Shown: one piece after another, positions 1 to 7,688 of the stretch | Position numbering within the stretch: the stretch's first letter is position 1 | Layout of the letters: every line of letters starts with the position of its first letter | NCBI GenBank assembly: GCA_902791025.1 | Contig: CADATZ010000010.1 | Span: 1 to 64,000, forward strand | Length of the DNA stretch: 64,000 nucleotides | Source: an uncultured Chloroflexota bacterium | GTDB lineage: Bacteria > Chloroflexota > Anaerolineae > Anaerolineales > Anaerolineaceae | Direction of reading: 5' to 3' | Made by a program: the position numbers and the translations under genes | The notes under the pieces: generated by a model | Told to the model about the DNA's origin: nothing | The model's database searches: none | Seen by the model: the letters and a program-made list of their open reading frames with translations, nothing else

Positions 1-1
1 C

Positions 2-295
2 TATAAGGCTTCGTTCAAGGATGTGATCAATATCTACGTGACCTGGAATGATGGGAGAACTTCGGAACCGGAGCGGATCAAGGTCTATGCCCTGCCGGAA
101 GATGAGATCGGTGCGTACCGATTGCATAAGGACGGGACGAAAGAATATCTGCTGTTTCATACCTATGATATCTGCATGCGGTGGCTGGGCAGTGATGAGC
201 TCTGCCGTGGGTACGAGCGCTGCTTCCATAAGGAAAGCCCCTATGAGAACCCATTCGTCACCGCCACCGGCGTGATCGGGGAGATCGTGAATTAG
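2..295 (+). CDS. C-terminal fragment of an unknown protein, cut by the left edge
   Basis: The frame is open from base 2, so this is taken as the last 97 codons of a gene that begins outside the window; the GTG at 23 could also serve as a start but has no clear ribosome site. The tail contains aromatic, beta-rich segments (YVTWNDGRTSEPERIKVY) and four cysteines (CMRWLGSDELC, YERCFH), with no membrane segment. I do not recognise a family. The stop codon TAG at 293-295 is the first triplet of a repeat array (TAGGGGGAATCAGGGG), as at several other genes here. Confidence 0.55.
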   Translation, partial: YKASFKDVINIYVTWNDGRTSEPERIKVYALPEDEIGAYRLHKDGTKEYLLFHTYDICMRWLGSDELCRGYERCFHKESPYENPFVTATGVIGEIVN

Positions 296-395
296 GGGGA
301 ATCAGGGGTCAGGGGCCAGGATTCAGGGGCCAGGATTCAGGATTCAGGGGTCTGAGATAAGAGTTCAGAGTTAAGAGTTAAGAAAAGGATTCCCG
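293..395. repeat. Degenerate heptamer-periodic array
   Basis: Units such as TCAGGGG, CCAGGAT and TCAGGAT follow each other at about 7-bp spacing, then give way to AGAGTTA/AGAGTTC units. The array starts on the stop codon of the upstream gene. It resembles the short tandemly repeated repetitive (STRR) heptamers known from cyanobacteria in form, not in sequence. Confidence 0.7.
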
Positions 396-527
396 CTTCG
401 CGGGCATTCCTATTAAAAAAAGCATCGGCCGACGCACCGGGCCATTTTCCCGTTGCGGCGCAGCCCGAAGCACATGGGGTCTGGCAACTTGTGCGGCGCA
501 GCCCGCACAAGCGTGCCTGCGAAAGAT

Positions 528-574
528 CCTGCTCCGTAAGGTACGAGCTGCGCTCGATTTAGATGCGGAGCAGG
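528..574 (+). repeat. 47-nt double-stem element, copy A1
   Basis: Outer stem CCTGCTCCG (528-536) pairs with CGGAGCAGG (566-574). Inner stem CGAGC (544-548) pairs with GCTCG (552-556) around a TGC triloop. The unpaired segments TAAGGTA and ATTTAGAT are nearly identical in all five copies of the window. See copies at 701 and 17715. Confidence 0.75.
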
Positions 575-700
575 AGCTGCGCCCCCATGTGCGGCAATGA
601 CACGGGGCGACCACCGTGCCGGGGATTTGGTTCGGTGAAGTCTGGCGAAGCTTCTGCTTCGAATCGAATCGAGCGAAGCACAAGCGTGCCTGCGAAAGCT

Positions 701-747
701 CCTGCTCCGTAAGCTACGAGCTGCGCTCGATTTAGATGCGGAGCAGG
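701..747 (+). repeat. 47-nt double-stem element, copy A2
   Basis: Same structure as copy A1: outer stem 701-709 with 739-747, inner stem CGAGC 717-721 with GCTCG 725-729. It differs from A1 by one unpaired base (TAAGCTA instead of TAAGGTA). Confidence 0.75.
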
Positions 748-982
748 AGCTGCGCCCCCATGTGCGGCAATGAGCATGGGGCGACCACCGTGCCGGGGAT
801 TTGGTGCAAAAACACGCGAAGACATTCCTCCTGTGCCTCTGGGATGTCAGGGATCCGGGATGGGTGTTGGTCAGAAATAATGTCAGGACTCCGCGACACT
901 CATGGCACAGGAGCGCTGCCTTCGGGTGCGGGGTACCTTTTGTACAATTGTCATATTTTTCGGGTGATTTTTGTTTGAGCGG

Positions 983-1010
983 TTGACATTATTTGAAAAA
1001 AAACTATAAT
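983..1010 (+). promoter_or_regulatory. Consensus housekeeping promoter
   Basis: TTGACA at 983-988 and TATAAT at 1005-1010 are separated by 16 bp, so both hexamers match the sigma-70/sigma-A consensus exactly. The expected transcript starts near 1017, about 40 nt before the small membrane-protein gene at 1058. Confidence 0.85.
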
Positions 1011-1057
1011 CTTAGTCAACTTTTATTTTAGTGTAGTAAAGTCATAAAGGAAAACGG

Positions 1058-1297
1058 ATGGGGACGAATTCCAATCAGCAATATTCATGGAAAGCCGAAA
1101 ATAATGCTCCGGCATTTTGCGCCATGTCTGCTGATACCTCTCCTGAATTTTATGCGGCCATCATTCCTTTGATGGCTGTTATTTTTATTGCCGCTGTCCG
1201 CAATCCTCTGGTTATAGATGGCCTCATTTCCATTATTTTGGGCGTAATTATTCTCATGGTACGAGGCAAAATCAAACCTGTGAGCAGAACACGATAA
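1058..1297 (+). CDS. Small two-helix membrane protein
   Basis: A 79-residue protein of unknown function. A polar N-terminus of about 30 residues is followed by two hydrophobic segments (FYAAIIPLMAVIFIAAV, about 31-47, and IDGLISIILGVIILMV, about 53-68) and a short basic tail (RGKIKPVSRTR), which suggests a small inner-membrane hairpin protein. It is supported as real by a perfect consensus promoter at 983-1010, an AAAGGAAAA ribosome site before ATG 1058 and a hairpin terminator after the stop, so it appears to be its own transcription unit upstream of livK. I recognise no family; it is not a known Liv subunit. Confidence 0.6.
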   Translation: MGTNSNQQYSWKAENNAPAFCAMSADTSPEFYAAIIPLMAVIFIAAVRNPLVIDGLISIILGVIILMVRGKIKPVSRTR

Positions 1298-1312
1298 GAA
1301 GGTAATCAAACG

Positions 1313-1342
1313 GGGCTCTGCTTGAAAAACGGAGCCCTTTTC
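1313..1342 (+). terminator. Intrinsic terminator of the small membrane-protein gene
   Basis: GGGCTC (1313-1318) pairs with GAGCCC (1332-1337) around a 13-nt loop and is followed by TTTTC. It lies 15 bp after the stop codon. Confidence 0.75.
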
Positions 1343-1437
1343 ATTAGGGAATAGGAAATAGGATATAGGATCTTAAACGAGTTTATAAACGGCAGGATTG
1401 AAATGAGACTGCTGAGATTATAAAAGGAGTTTTTATA

Positions 1438-2568
1438 ATGAATAAGAAACTTTACTCTGTTGTTTTGGCTGTCCTGATGATGGCTGTCTGCGTTTCCGGT
1501 GTTTTTGCACAGGATGCAATCAAAATCGGTGGTACCGGCCCTCTGACCGGCGGCGCTGCTATTTACGGTAACGCTGTTGCTAACGCTGCCCAGATCGCTG
1601 TTGATGAAATCAACGAACTTGGCGGTCTGCAGTTCGAACTTCGCTATGAAGACGATGCCCACGATGCTGAAAAGGCTGTCAACGCTTTCAACGCTCTGCT
1701 CGACTGGGGTATGCAGATCTCCATGAGCTCCGTCACCTCCAAGCCGGCAGAAGCCACCTCCGAACTGAACATGGAAGAACGCGTTTTCGGTATGACCCCG
1801 TCCGCTTCCTCCACTGCTGTCATTGAAGGCAAAGACAACGTCCTGCAGATGTGCTTCACCGACCCGAACCAGGGTTCCGCTTCCGCTGCCTACATCTCCA
1901 ACAATGATTTGGCTGATAAGGTTGCCGTGATCTGGAAGAACGACGATGTTTATTCCAAGGGTGTCTATGACACCTTCATGGAAGAAGCTGAAGAACTGGG
2001 TCTGGAAGTCGTTTCCGACACCACCTTCTCCGATGGCAACGACACTGACTTCTCTGTCCAGATCGCTGACGCCCAGGAAAAGGGTGCCGAACTGGTCTTC
2101 CTGCCGATGTACTACACTCCTGCTTCCCTGATTCTTGCTCAGGCTGACGCTGCCGGTTATGATCCGATCTTCTTCGGTGTTGACGGTATGGACGGTATCC
2201 TGACCATGGAAGGCTTCGATGCTTCCCTCGCTGAAGGCGTCATCCTGCTGACCCCGTTCAACGCTGACTCTGAAGACGAAAAGACCGCTGCTTTTGTTGC
2301 TAAATATCAGGAACTTTACGGCGAAACTCCAAACCAGTTCGCTGCTGACGGTTACGATGTCGTCTGGGCACTGGCCGAAGCCTGCGAAGAAGCCGGCGTT
2401 ACTGCTGATATGAGCGCTGAAGAAATCAACGACGCCCTGATCGAAGTCTTCAAAACCTTCACCTTTGATGGTATCACCGGTGAAAACATGACCTGGGACG
2501 AAGGTGCAGTGAACAAGGACCCGAAGGGTATGATCATTCAGGACGGCGCTTACGTCGGTCTTGACTAA
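1438..2568 (+). CDS. livK: Branched-chain amino acid ABC transporter substrate-binding protein
   Basis: A 376-residue periplasmic-binding-fold type I protein (LivK/Leu-Ile-Val-binding family) that would capture amino acids outside the membrane for LivHMGF. The N-terminus is a typical signal peptide (MNKKLYSVVLAVLMMAVCVSG, cleavage near FAQ-DA), and the mature start IKIGGTGPLTGGAAIYG is the family signature. No lipobox cysteine is evident. AAAGGAG precedes ATG 1438 by 9 nt. Codon use is strongly biased, fitting high expression. The gene is separated from livHMGF by a terminator, a REP-like hairpin and a heptamer array, so the binding protein can be made in excess. The ligand is inferred from the family only. 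Confidence 0.93.
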   Translation: MNKKLYSVVLAVLMMAVCVSGVFAQDAIKIGGTGPLTGGAAIYGNAVANAAQIAVDEINELGGLQFELRYEDDAHDAEKAVNAFNALLDWGMQISMSSVTSKPAEATSELNMEERVFGMTPSASSTAVIEGKDNVLQMCFTDPNQGSASAAYISNNDLADKVAVIWKNDDVYSKGVYDTFMEEAEELGLEVVSDTTFSDGNDTDFSVQIADAQEKGAELVFLPMYYTPASLILAQADAAGYDPIFFGVDGMDGILTMEGFDASLAEGVILLTPFNADSEDEKTAAFVAKYQELYGETPNQFAADGYDVVWALAEACEEAGVTADMSAEEINDALIEVFKTFTFDGITGENMTWDEGAVNKDPKGMIIQDGAYVGLD

Positions 2569-2581
2569 TCTGTAAGAGTAT

Positions 2582-2625
2582 AACCGGAGTAAGATGGGGA
2601 TAATCTCCCCTCTTTTCCGGTTTTT
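2582..2625 (+). terminator. Terminator after livK
   Basis: AACCGGA (2582-2588) pairs with TCCGGTT (2616-2622), enclosing a second GGGGA/TCTCCCC pairing, and the 3' arm runs into TTTTT. It sits 13 bp after the livK stop and would uncouple livK from livHMGF. Confidence 0.85.
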
Positions 2626-2631
2626 AAAGAC

Positions 2632-2692
2632 GCACATGGGGACAGGCACGCCCGTGCCGGCTTCGCGTCACAGGCTGCCAGTCCCCAAGTGC
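2632..2692. repeat. REP-like hairpin, GCACATGGGGAC family
   Basis: GCACATGGGGACAGGCA pairs imperfectly (15 of 17) with TGCCAGTCCCCAAGTGC across about 27 nt. Copies of the same arms occur at 53763 and 56353, and partly at 470-592. Such hairpins are typical of REP elements mobilised by Y1 (RAYT) transposases, but no such transposase is in the window. Confidence 0.65.
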
Positions 2693-2706
2693 TCCGTGTT
2701 GAATCG

Positions 2707-2796
2707 TGTTGTAAGAAATAAGAAATAAGAAATATTTGCCTTGATCCAGATACAAAATTTCTTACTTCTTACTTCTTACTTCTTACTTCTTACTTT
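2707..2796. repeat. Inverted pair of heptamer arrays
   Basis: The left arm holds ATAAGAA-type units (2708-2731) and the right arm holds about five TTCTTAC units (2761-2795). The arms are reverse complements, so the region can form a long hairpin just upstream of the livH ribosome site. Confidence 0.75.
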
Positions 2797-2814
2797 GAAT
2801 GGGAGGTGTAAAAT

Positions 2815-3690
2815 ATGCGGTTTTTAAGTTTTCTGATCAGCGGCCTGAGCCTTGGCAGCATCTACGCAATCATCGCGCTGGGCTATACCATGGTGTACGG
2901 GATCGCCAAAATGCTGAACTTCGCTCATGGTGACGTGATCATGGTGGGAAGTTATATTTGTTTCTTCGCGATGATGCGTTACAATCTGCCGCCTGTTGTA
3001 GGTGTGATCCTGGCAGTGATCGTTTGTACGATTCTCGGTATGGTCATTGAGCGGGCAGCTTACAAGCCGCTGCGGCAGGCTCCCTCTCTGGCAGTGCTGA
3101 TCACCGCGATCGGCGTCAGTTACTTCCTTCAGAATGGTGCGCTGCTGCTGTGGACCTCCTCACCGAAGGTGTTCCCGTCCATTATCGGCAACGGGAAGAT
3201 CCAGCTGGGTGAACTGACGATTTCCCATGTCACACTGCTTACCGTTGCGGTCTGTCTGGTGATCATGGCGGTTTTGACCTGGTTTACCGGCCGCACAAAA
3301 ATGGGCAAGGCTATGCGAGCCTGCTCGGAAGACAAAGGCGCAGCTCAGTTGATGGGTATTGACGTCAATGGAACAATTTCCATGACCTTTGCTATCGGTT
3401 CCGGTTTGGCGGCGATTGCCGGTGTGCTGCTCTGCTCCGCATATCCGACGCTGGTTCCGACCACCGGTTCCATGCCGGGTATCAAGGCCTTCACCGCCGC
3501 GGTTTTCGGCGGCATCGGTTCCATCCCCGGCGCTTTCCTCGGCGGGCTGCTGCTGGGTGTGATCGAGACCTTCGCGAAGGCTTACATCTCCACACAGCTT
3601 TCTGACGCGGTCGTTTTCTCCGTGCTGATCATCGTCCTGTTGGTCCGTCCTGCCGGTTTGCTCGGCAAGGTCATCAACGAAAAGGTATAA
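2815..3690 (+). CDS. livH: Branched-chain amino acid ABC transporter permease LivH
   Basis: A 291-residue integral membrane protein, usual length for LivH, with about eight hydrophobic helices. The N-terminal segment SGLSLGSIYAIIALGYTMVYG and the following MLNFAHGD are the LivH hallmark, and GGIGSIPGAFLGGLLLGVIE is the conserved C-terminal loop that contacts the ATPases. It forms the channel with LivM. GGGAGGTG lies 7-8 nt before ATG 2815. It is the first gene of the tight livH-livM-livG-livF operon, with 10 bp to livM. Confidence 0.95.
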   Translation: MRFLSFLISGLSLGSIYAIIALGYTMVYGIAKMLNFAHGDVIMVGSYICFFAMMRYNLPPVVGVILAVIVCTILGMVIERAAYKPLRQAPSLAVLITAIGVSYFLQNGALLLWTSSPKVFPSIIGNGKIQLGELTISHVTLLTVAVCLVIMAVLTWFTGRTKMGKAMRACSEDKGAAQLMGIDVNGTISMTFAIGSGLAAIAGVLLCSAYPTLVPTTGSMPGIKAFTAAVFGGIGSIPGAFLGGLLLGVIETFAKAYISTQLSDAVVFSVLIIVLLVRPAGLLGKVINEKV

Positions 3691-3700
3691 GGAGGAAGGG

Positions 3701-4747
3701 ATGAAACGGAAAAACACCAACAAATACGTCTCTTTCGCGCTGGTCATCGCGGCTTATGCCATCATGATGATCCTGACTGCCAGCGGGAAGATCACCCGTT
3801 CCATGCAGGGGATGCTTGTTCCGATCTGCGCTTATATTGTTATGGCGATTTCCCTGAACCTGACGGTCGGGATCCTTGGTGAACTGAGCCTTGGTCATGC
3901 CGGGTTCATGAGCATGGGCGCTTTCACCGGAACCTGTGCGGCTCTGATGATGACGGAAAGCGTTCCGGATGAAGGGCTGCGGCTGGGCATTTCCATGGTT
4001 ATCGGTGCCATTTTTGGCGGTATTGCCGGTTTCCTGATCGGGATCCCGGTGCTGCGTCTGAAGGGTGACTACCTCGCCATCGTAACGCTGGCCTTCGGTG
4101 AGATCATCAAATCTATCTTTAACAATCTCTACGTTGGCTTCGACAAATACGGCTTAAATTTTCAGCTCCTTTCAGAAAAGGGCATCAAGCTGGAGGAAGG
4201 CGGACGCATGCTGATCCAGGGTGCGATGGGAATTTCCAAGATCAAGAAGATCTCCACCTTTACCGCGGGGTTCATCCTGATCATCCTCACGCTTTTCATC
4301 GTCTATCACCTGGTTGAGTCCCGTTACGGACGCGCGATCATGGCTATCCGCGACAACCGCATTGCGGCTGAATCTGTCGGTGTGGACGTGACCAAATACA
4401 AGATGACCGCTTTCGTGATCTCTGCGGCTCTTGCCGGTGCTGCCGGTACACTTTTCGCGATGAATTATTCGACGATCACGGCTAATAAATTTGACTTCAA
4501 CACCTCGATCCTGATCCTGGTTCTCGTGGTGCTCGGCGGACTGGGCAACATCACCGGTTCTATCATTTCCGCAACACTGCTGACGATTCTGCCGGAAGCA
4601 CTGCGCGGATTCGCGACCTATCGTATGCTGGTTTACGCGATCGTCCTGATCGTTGTCATGCTTTTCACTAACGCGTCAGGGACGAAGATGCTGATCAGCA
4701 ACATTAAGGCCAAGCTTGGCGGAAACAAAGAAGAGGAGGAACAGTAA
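3701..4747 (+). CDS. livM: Branched-chain amino acid ABC transporter permease LivM
   Basis: A 348-residue permease partner of LivH. After a short basic N-terminus there are about nine hydrophobic segments. The motifs NLTVGILGELSLGHAGFMSMGA and LRLKGDYLAIVTLAFGEI are characteristic of LivM, as is VLGGLGNITGSIISA near the C-terminus. The C-terminus is charged (KAKLGGNKEEEEQ) and its coding end carries the AGGAGG ribosome site of livG, so the two genes are translationally coupled. Confidence 0.95.
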   Translation: MKRKNTNKYVSFALVIAAYAIMMILTASGKITRSMQGMLVPICAYIVMAISLNLTVGILGELSLGHAGFMSMGAFTGTCAALMMTESVPDEGLRLGISMVIGAIFGGIAGFLIGIPVLRLKGDYLAIVTLAFGEIIKSIFNNLYVGFDKYGLNFQLLSEKGIKLEEGGRMLIQGAMGISKIKKISTFTAGFILIILTLFIVYHLVESRYGRAIMAIRDNRIAAESVGVDVTKYKMTAFVISAALAGAAGTLFAMNYSTITANKFDFNTSILILVLVVLGGLGNITGSIISATLLTILPEALRGFATYRMLVYAIVLIVVMLFTNASGTKMLISNIKAKLGGNKEEEEQ

Positions 4748-4748
4748 T

Positions 4749-5660
4749 ATGGCTTACAAATCAGAGGGAAGCAATCTTGTACCGGTTCCTTCAAACGCGG
4801 TCATTCCGGAGCGTGACATCAATGATATGCCCGCGCTGGAATGTAAGAACCTGGGGATCACGTTCGGCGGTCTGCATGCGGTGGAAAACTTCAACCTTAC
4901 CATTGGCCGCACCGAAATCGCCGGTTTGATCGGTCCGAACGGTGCGGGAAAGACGACTGTTTTCAACCTGCTGACAAACGTATATCAGCCTACAACCGGG
5001 ACGATCCTGCTGAACGGGATGGATACCCATGGCATGTCCACCGCACAGGTCAGCAAGGCCGGAATTGGCCGTACTTTCCAGAATATCCGCCTTTTCAATA
5101 ACCTGACGGTGGAAGAAAACATCATGGTCGCCATGGATAAATCCATAAAGTGCGGTTTGTTTGCCGGACTGCTGCGTTTGCCTTCTTATTTCCGGGAGGA
5201 AAAGAAAGCACATAAGCGGGCACTGGAATTGCTCCATATTTTTGATATGGAAAACGTGGCAAATCATCGAGCCGGTTCTCTGCCGTATGGTGCGCAGCGC
5301 CGTGTGGAGATCGTACGCGCTTTGGCTACAGACCCGAAGGTGCTGCTGCTGGATGAACCGGCAGCGGGTATGAACCCTTCGGAAACCGCTGACCTGATGG
5401 CGAACATCCGCAAGATCCGCGATACCTTCCAGATCGCGGTGGTTTTGATTGAACATGACATGAACCTGGTCATGAATGTCTGTGAAGGGTTGTGCGTGCT
5501 GAACTTTGGCCGCATTATCGCCAAGGGCAGCCCGGCTGAGATCCAGAAGAACCCGACCGTTATTGAGGCGTACCTCGGGAAATCCCACAGCACAAAAGCT
5601 CATGAGGCGGTTAATGAGGTCGTGGAAGAGAATTCAGACACCGGGTCCGATAATAAATAA
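4749..5660 (+). CDS. livG: Branched-chain amino acid ABC transporter ATP-binding protein LivG
   Basis: A 303-residue ABC ATPase. Walker A is GPNGAGKTT, the Q-loop lies in FQNIRLFNNLTVEEN, the signature position reads LPYGAQRRVE (LSGGQ is degenerate, as is common in LivG), Walker B is VLLLDEPAAGMNP and the H-loop is LIEHDM. ATG 4749 was chosen because AGGAGG at 4734-4739 fits it and it starts 2 nt after the livM stop; an upstream in-frame start at 4716 would overlap livM. The protein has an N-terminal extension of about 35 residues and an acidic tail beyond the usual ~255 aa. Confidence 0.94.
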   Translation: MAYKSEGSNLVPVPSNAVIPERDINDMPALECKNLGITFGGLHAVENFNLTIGRTEIAGLIGPNGAGKTTVFNLLTNVYQPTTGTILLNGMDTHGMSTAQVSKAGIGRTFQNIRLFNNLTVEENIMVAMDKSIKCGLFAGLLRLPSYFREEKKAHKRALELLHIFDMENVANHRAGSLPYGAQRRVEIVRALATDPKVLLLDEPAAGMNPSETADLMANIRKIRDTFQIAVVLIEHDMNLVMNVCEGLCVLNFGRIIAKGSPAEIQKNPTVIEAYLGKSHSTKAHEAVNEVVEENSDTGSDNK

Positions 5661-5680
5661 CGCAGGGGAGGAAAGAGAAA

Positions 5681-6433
5681 ATGAGCACGATCCTGAAGGT
5701 CGATGATATCAATGTTTATTACGGCTCCATTCATGCCATTAAAGGAATTTCCTTCCATGTGGAAGAAGGTGAGATCGTCACGCTGATCGGCGCCAACGGT
5801 GCGGGGAAATCCACCACGCTGAACACCATCTCGGGATTGCTGCGCAGCAGGACAGGCTCCATCACCCTGAACGGGCAGCCTATCGACCACATCCCACCGC
5901 ACAAGGTGGTGGAACACGGTCTGGCGATGTGTCCGGAAGGACGCCGCATTTTCCTGCAGATGACGGTAGAAGAGAACCTGGAAATGGGTGCCTTTACAGT
6001 GAAGAATATCAATATGGATGCGGAAAAGGAACGGGTCTTTGAACTCTTCCCGCGGCTGAAGGAACGCCGCACACAGATCGGCGGAACGCTTTCCGGCGGT
6101 GAACAGCAGATGCTTGCCATGGGACGTGCGCTGATGTCCAAACCGCACCTGATGATGATGGATGAACCGTCCATGGGCCTGGCACCGATCCTGGTGGAGC
6201 AGATTTTCGATATAATCAAGAACCTGCACAAGGAAGGCACGACCATCCTGCTGGTGGAACAGAACGCGCAGGCAGCGCTTTCCATCGCTGACCGCGGGTA
6301 TGTTCTTGAGACCGGCAAGATCGTTGCCGAAGGTACGGGGGCTGAGCTGCTGGCCAGCCCGGTTATCAAACGTGCCTACCTCGGCGGTGAACGTGAAGAG
6401 GAACCGGAAAAGGAAGGGGCTTATTACTTCTAA
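5681..6433 (+). CDS. livF: Branched-chain amino acid ABC transporter ATP-binding protein LivF
   Basis: A 250-residue ABC ATPase, second nucleotide-binding subunit of the importer. It shows Walker A GANGAGKST, the signature LSGGEQQMLAMGRAL, Walker B LMMMDEPSMGLAP and the H-loop LVEQNA. The stretch MCPEGRRIFLQMTVEENL is the typical LivF Q-loop region. GGGGAGG precedes ATG 5681. It is the last gene of the operon and is followed by a bidirectional terminator. Confidence 0.95.
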   Translation: MSTILKVDDINVYYGSIHAIKGISFHVEEGEIVTLIGANGAGKSTTLNTISGLLRSRTGSITLNGQPIDHIPPHKVVEHGLAMCPEGRRIFLQMTVEENLEMGAFTVKNINMDAEKERVFELFPRLKERRTQIGGTLSGGEQQMLAMGRALMSKPHLMMMDEPSMGLAPILVEQIFDIIKNLHKEGTTILLVEQNAQAALSIADRGYVLETGKIVAEGTGAELLASPVIKRAYLGGEREEEPEKEGAYYF

Positions 6434-6471
6434 CGAATAAATAATTTAGGTATCAGACTTTAGACCTTAGT

Positions 6472-6508
6472 ATGAAAAAAGGAAGGCGCTTGCGTCTTCC
6501 TTTTTCAT
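6472..6508. terminator. Bidirectional terminator between livF and ruvA
   Basis: ATGAAAAAAGGAAG (6472-6485) pairs with CTTCCTTTTTCAT (6496-6508) around a GC-rich loop. The stem gives a T-run on both strands, serving convergent livF and ruvA. Confidence 0.85.
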
Positions 6509-6517
6509 ATCGTTTTC

Positions 6518-7090
6518 CTATGCCAAAGACTGGAGTGCCAGGCGGAGCTTTTCTTCCACATCGTCAGGGGTGTTTTTCGGCAGGGATTGGACTGCTGTCT
6601 GAGCCTGAACGATAGAGTAGCCGAGTGCGGTGAGGGCTTCAACGACTTCGTAGTCGGAATTGTGCAGGTCGGCAATGCCGCCTCCGGCGGGCTCTGTGAT
6701 CTTTCCTTGAAGGTGGAGAACAACCTTCTGAGCGGTCTTTTTGCCCAGTCCCGGAATGCGGGCAAGGAAGTCCGGCTGTTCCTGGACAACCGCCCGGCGG
6801 ATGGCGTCGGTTGTGGTGTTGGAGAGGATGGAAAGCGCCAGTTTGGGTCCGACACCGCTGACGCCCAGAAGAAGTGTGAACATGTTTAATTCATCTTCAT
6901 TTTTGAAGCCATACAGCGCCAGCAGGTCTTCTTTGACGATCAGGTGTGTGCGCAGGGCGATGGGTTTTCCTGCTTCAATTTCGTTCAGCAGCGGCTGCGG
7001 TGTGAAGACCTTCAGCCCCAATCCGCCAACCATCACGACAACACCGTCACTTTCAACTTCAGCAGCAATTCCTTCAATTCTTGAAATCAT
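6518..7090 (-). CDS. ruvA: Holliday junction branch migration protein RuvA
   Basis: A 190-residue protein, normal for RuvA. Domain I begins MISRIEGIAAEVESDGVVV (OB fold), domain II has the two helix-hairpin-helix motifs (LLGVSGVGPKLALSIL and IPGLGKKTAQKVVLHL), and domain III is the C-terminal three-helix RuvB-binding part (YEVVEALTALGYSIVQAQTAV). It tetramerises on four-way junctions and loads the RuvB motor. It lies downstream of ruvC in the same orientation but with a GNAT and an RNA methylase between; ruvB is not in the window. Confidence 0.96.
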   Translation of the reverse strand: MISRIEGIAAEVESDGVVVMVGGLGLKVFTPQPLLNEIEAGKPIALRTHLIVKEDLLALYGFKNEDELNMFTLLLGVSGVGPKLALSILSNTTTDAIRRAVVQEQPDFLARIPGLGKKTAQKVVLHLQGKITEPAGGGIADLHNSDYEVVEALTALGYSIVQAQTAVQSLPKNTPDDVEEKLRLALQSLA

Positions 7091-7126
7091 AAAAACCTCC
7101 GGTCCTCGAGCCTTTCTTTTCGACCA

Positions 7127-7669
7127 TTACAAAATCCATTTGTCAGCAAGGGTTGGCTGCGCGTATCCCCAATCCTCGGGAACAGCGGAATTCACCAGCG
7201 TAAAGCCGTTTTTTATCAGCACATGAGCAGAAGCTCTGTTTTCAATCATGGTCGATGCAGTAATGATCTCCACATCTGTACTGTTCAGCAGGTAATCCAT
7301 CATCAACCATCCTGCCTGTGTGGCAATACCTTTCTTCCAGTAAGATTCGCGCAGCCTGTAACCAACGCAGACTTTGTGGAGTGACTCCTTATAACCATAA
7401 AACTCAGCCAGTCCACAGAACTGATGATCATCGATGGAATGGATACCAAGAATCAGATTTTGCTTTGTTTCGAATATCTCGCCGTAAACATCCCGAATCA
7501 TCTGATGCATATCTGTATACTGCCGTTCAAACAGAAAGGTTGGTTCGTAACGGTAAATGCGCTTGTTCTGACTCATCTCTTTGATCAGGGGGGCATCCGC
7601 ATCAGTGAGCTTGCTTAGGATAAGCTGATCACTTTCAATCACTGGAATCTCATCAAACAATTTCTTCAT
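7127..7669 (-). CDS. GNAT-family N-acetyltransferase (RimJ/RimL type)
   Basis: A 180-residue acetyltransferase of the ribosomal-protein-type GNAT group. It opens IPVIESDQLILSKLTDADAPL, the usual RimJ/RimL beta strand, and has the acetyl-CoA binding motif A around VGYRLRESYWKKGIATQAG (R/Q-x-x-G-x-G/A pattern KKGIAT). The C-terminal SAHVLIKNGFTLV is the standard motif B helix. The acceptor substrate cannot be told from sequence. It is located between the RNA methylase and ruvA on the same strand. Confidence 0.85.
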   Translation of the reverse strand: MKKLFDEIPVIESDQLILSKLTDADAPLIKEMSQNKRIYRYEPTFLFERQYTDMHQMIRDVYGEIFETKQNLILGIHSIDDHQFCGLAEFYGYKESLHKVCVGYRLRESYWKKGIATQAGWLMMDYLLNSTDVEIITASTMIENRASAHVLIKNGFTLVNSAVPEDWGYAQPTLADKWIL

Positions 7670-7688
7670 TGATTACTTGTCAGGTCTA

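Larger units (their letters stand above)
396..978. repeat. Repeat island between 295 and 1058
   Basis: This stretch holds no credible gene. It contains two copies of a roughly 127-bp direct repeat (505-631 and 678-805, 173 bp apart, one 1-nt indel), each with a 47-nt double-stem core. A separate 14-bp repeat TGCGGCGCAGCCCG lies at 454-467 and 492-505. GCACATGGGG at 470-479 pairs with CCCCATGTGC at 583-592, the arm sequence of the REP-like family at 2632, 53763 and 56353. Apparent reading frames here are translations of the repeats. Confidence 0.75.

Noticed and set aside
378-986. Several reading frames in the repeat island encoding NPRHGGRP-type peptides
   Set aside because: They overlap each other on both strands and follow the repeats; no ribosome site or family supports them.
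1306-2649. A 447-residue minus-strand frame opposite livK
   Set aside because: Shadow; livK has signal peptide, ribosome site and family motifs.
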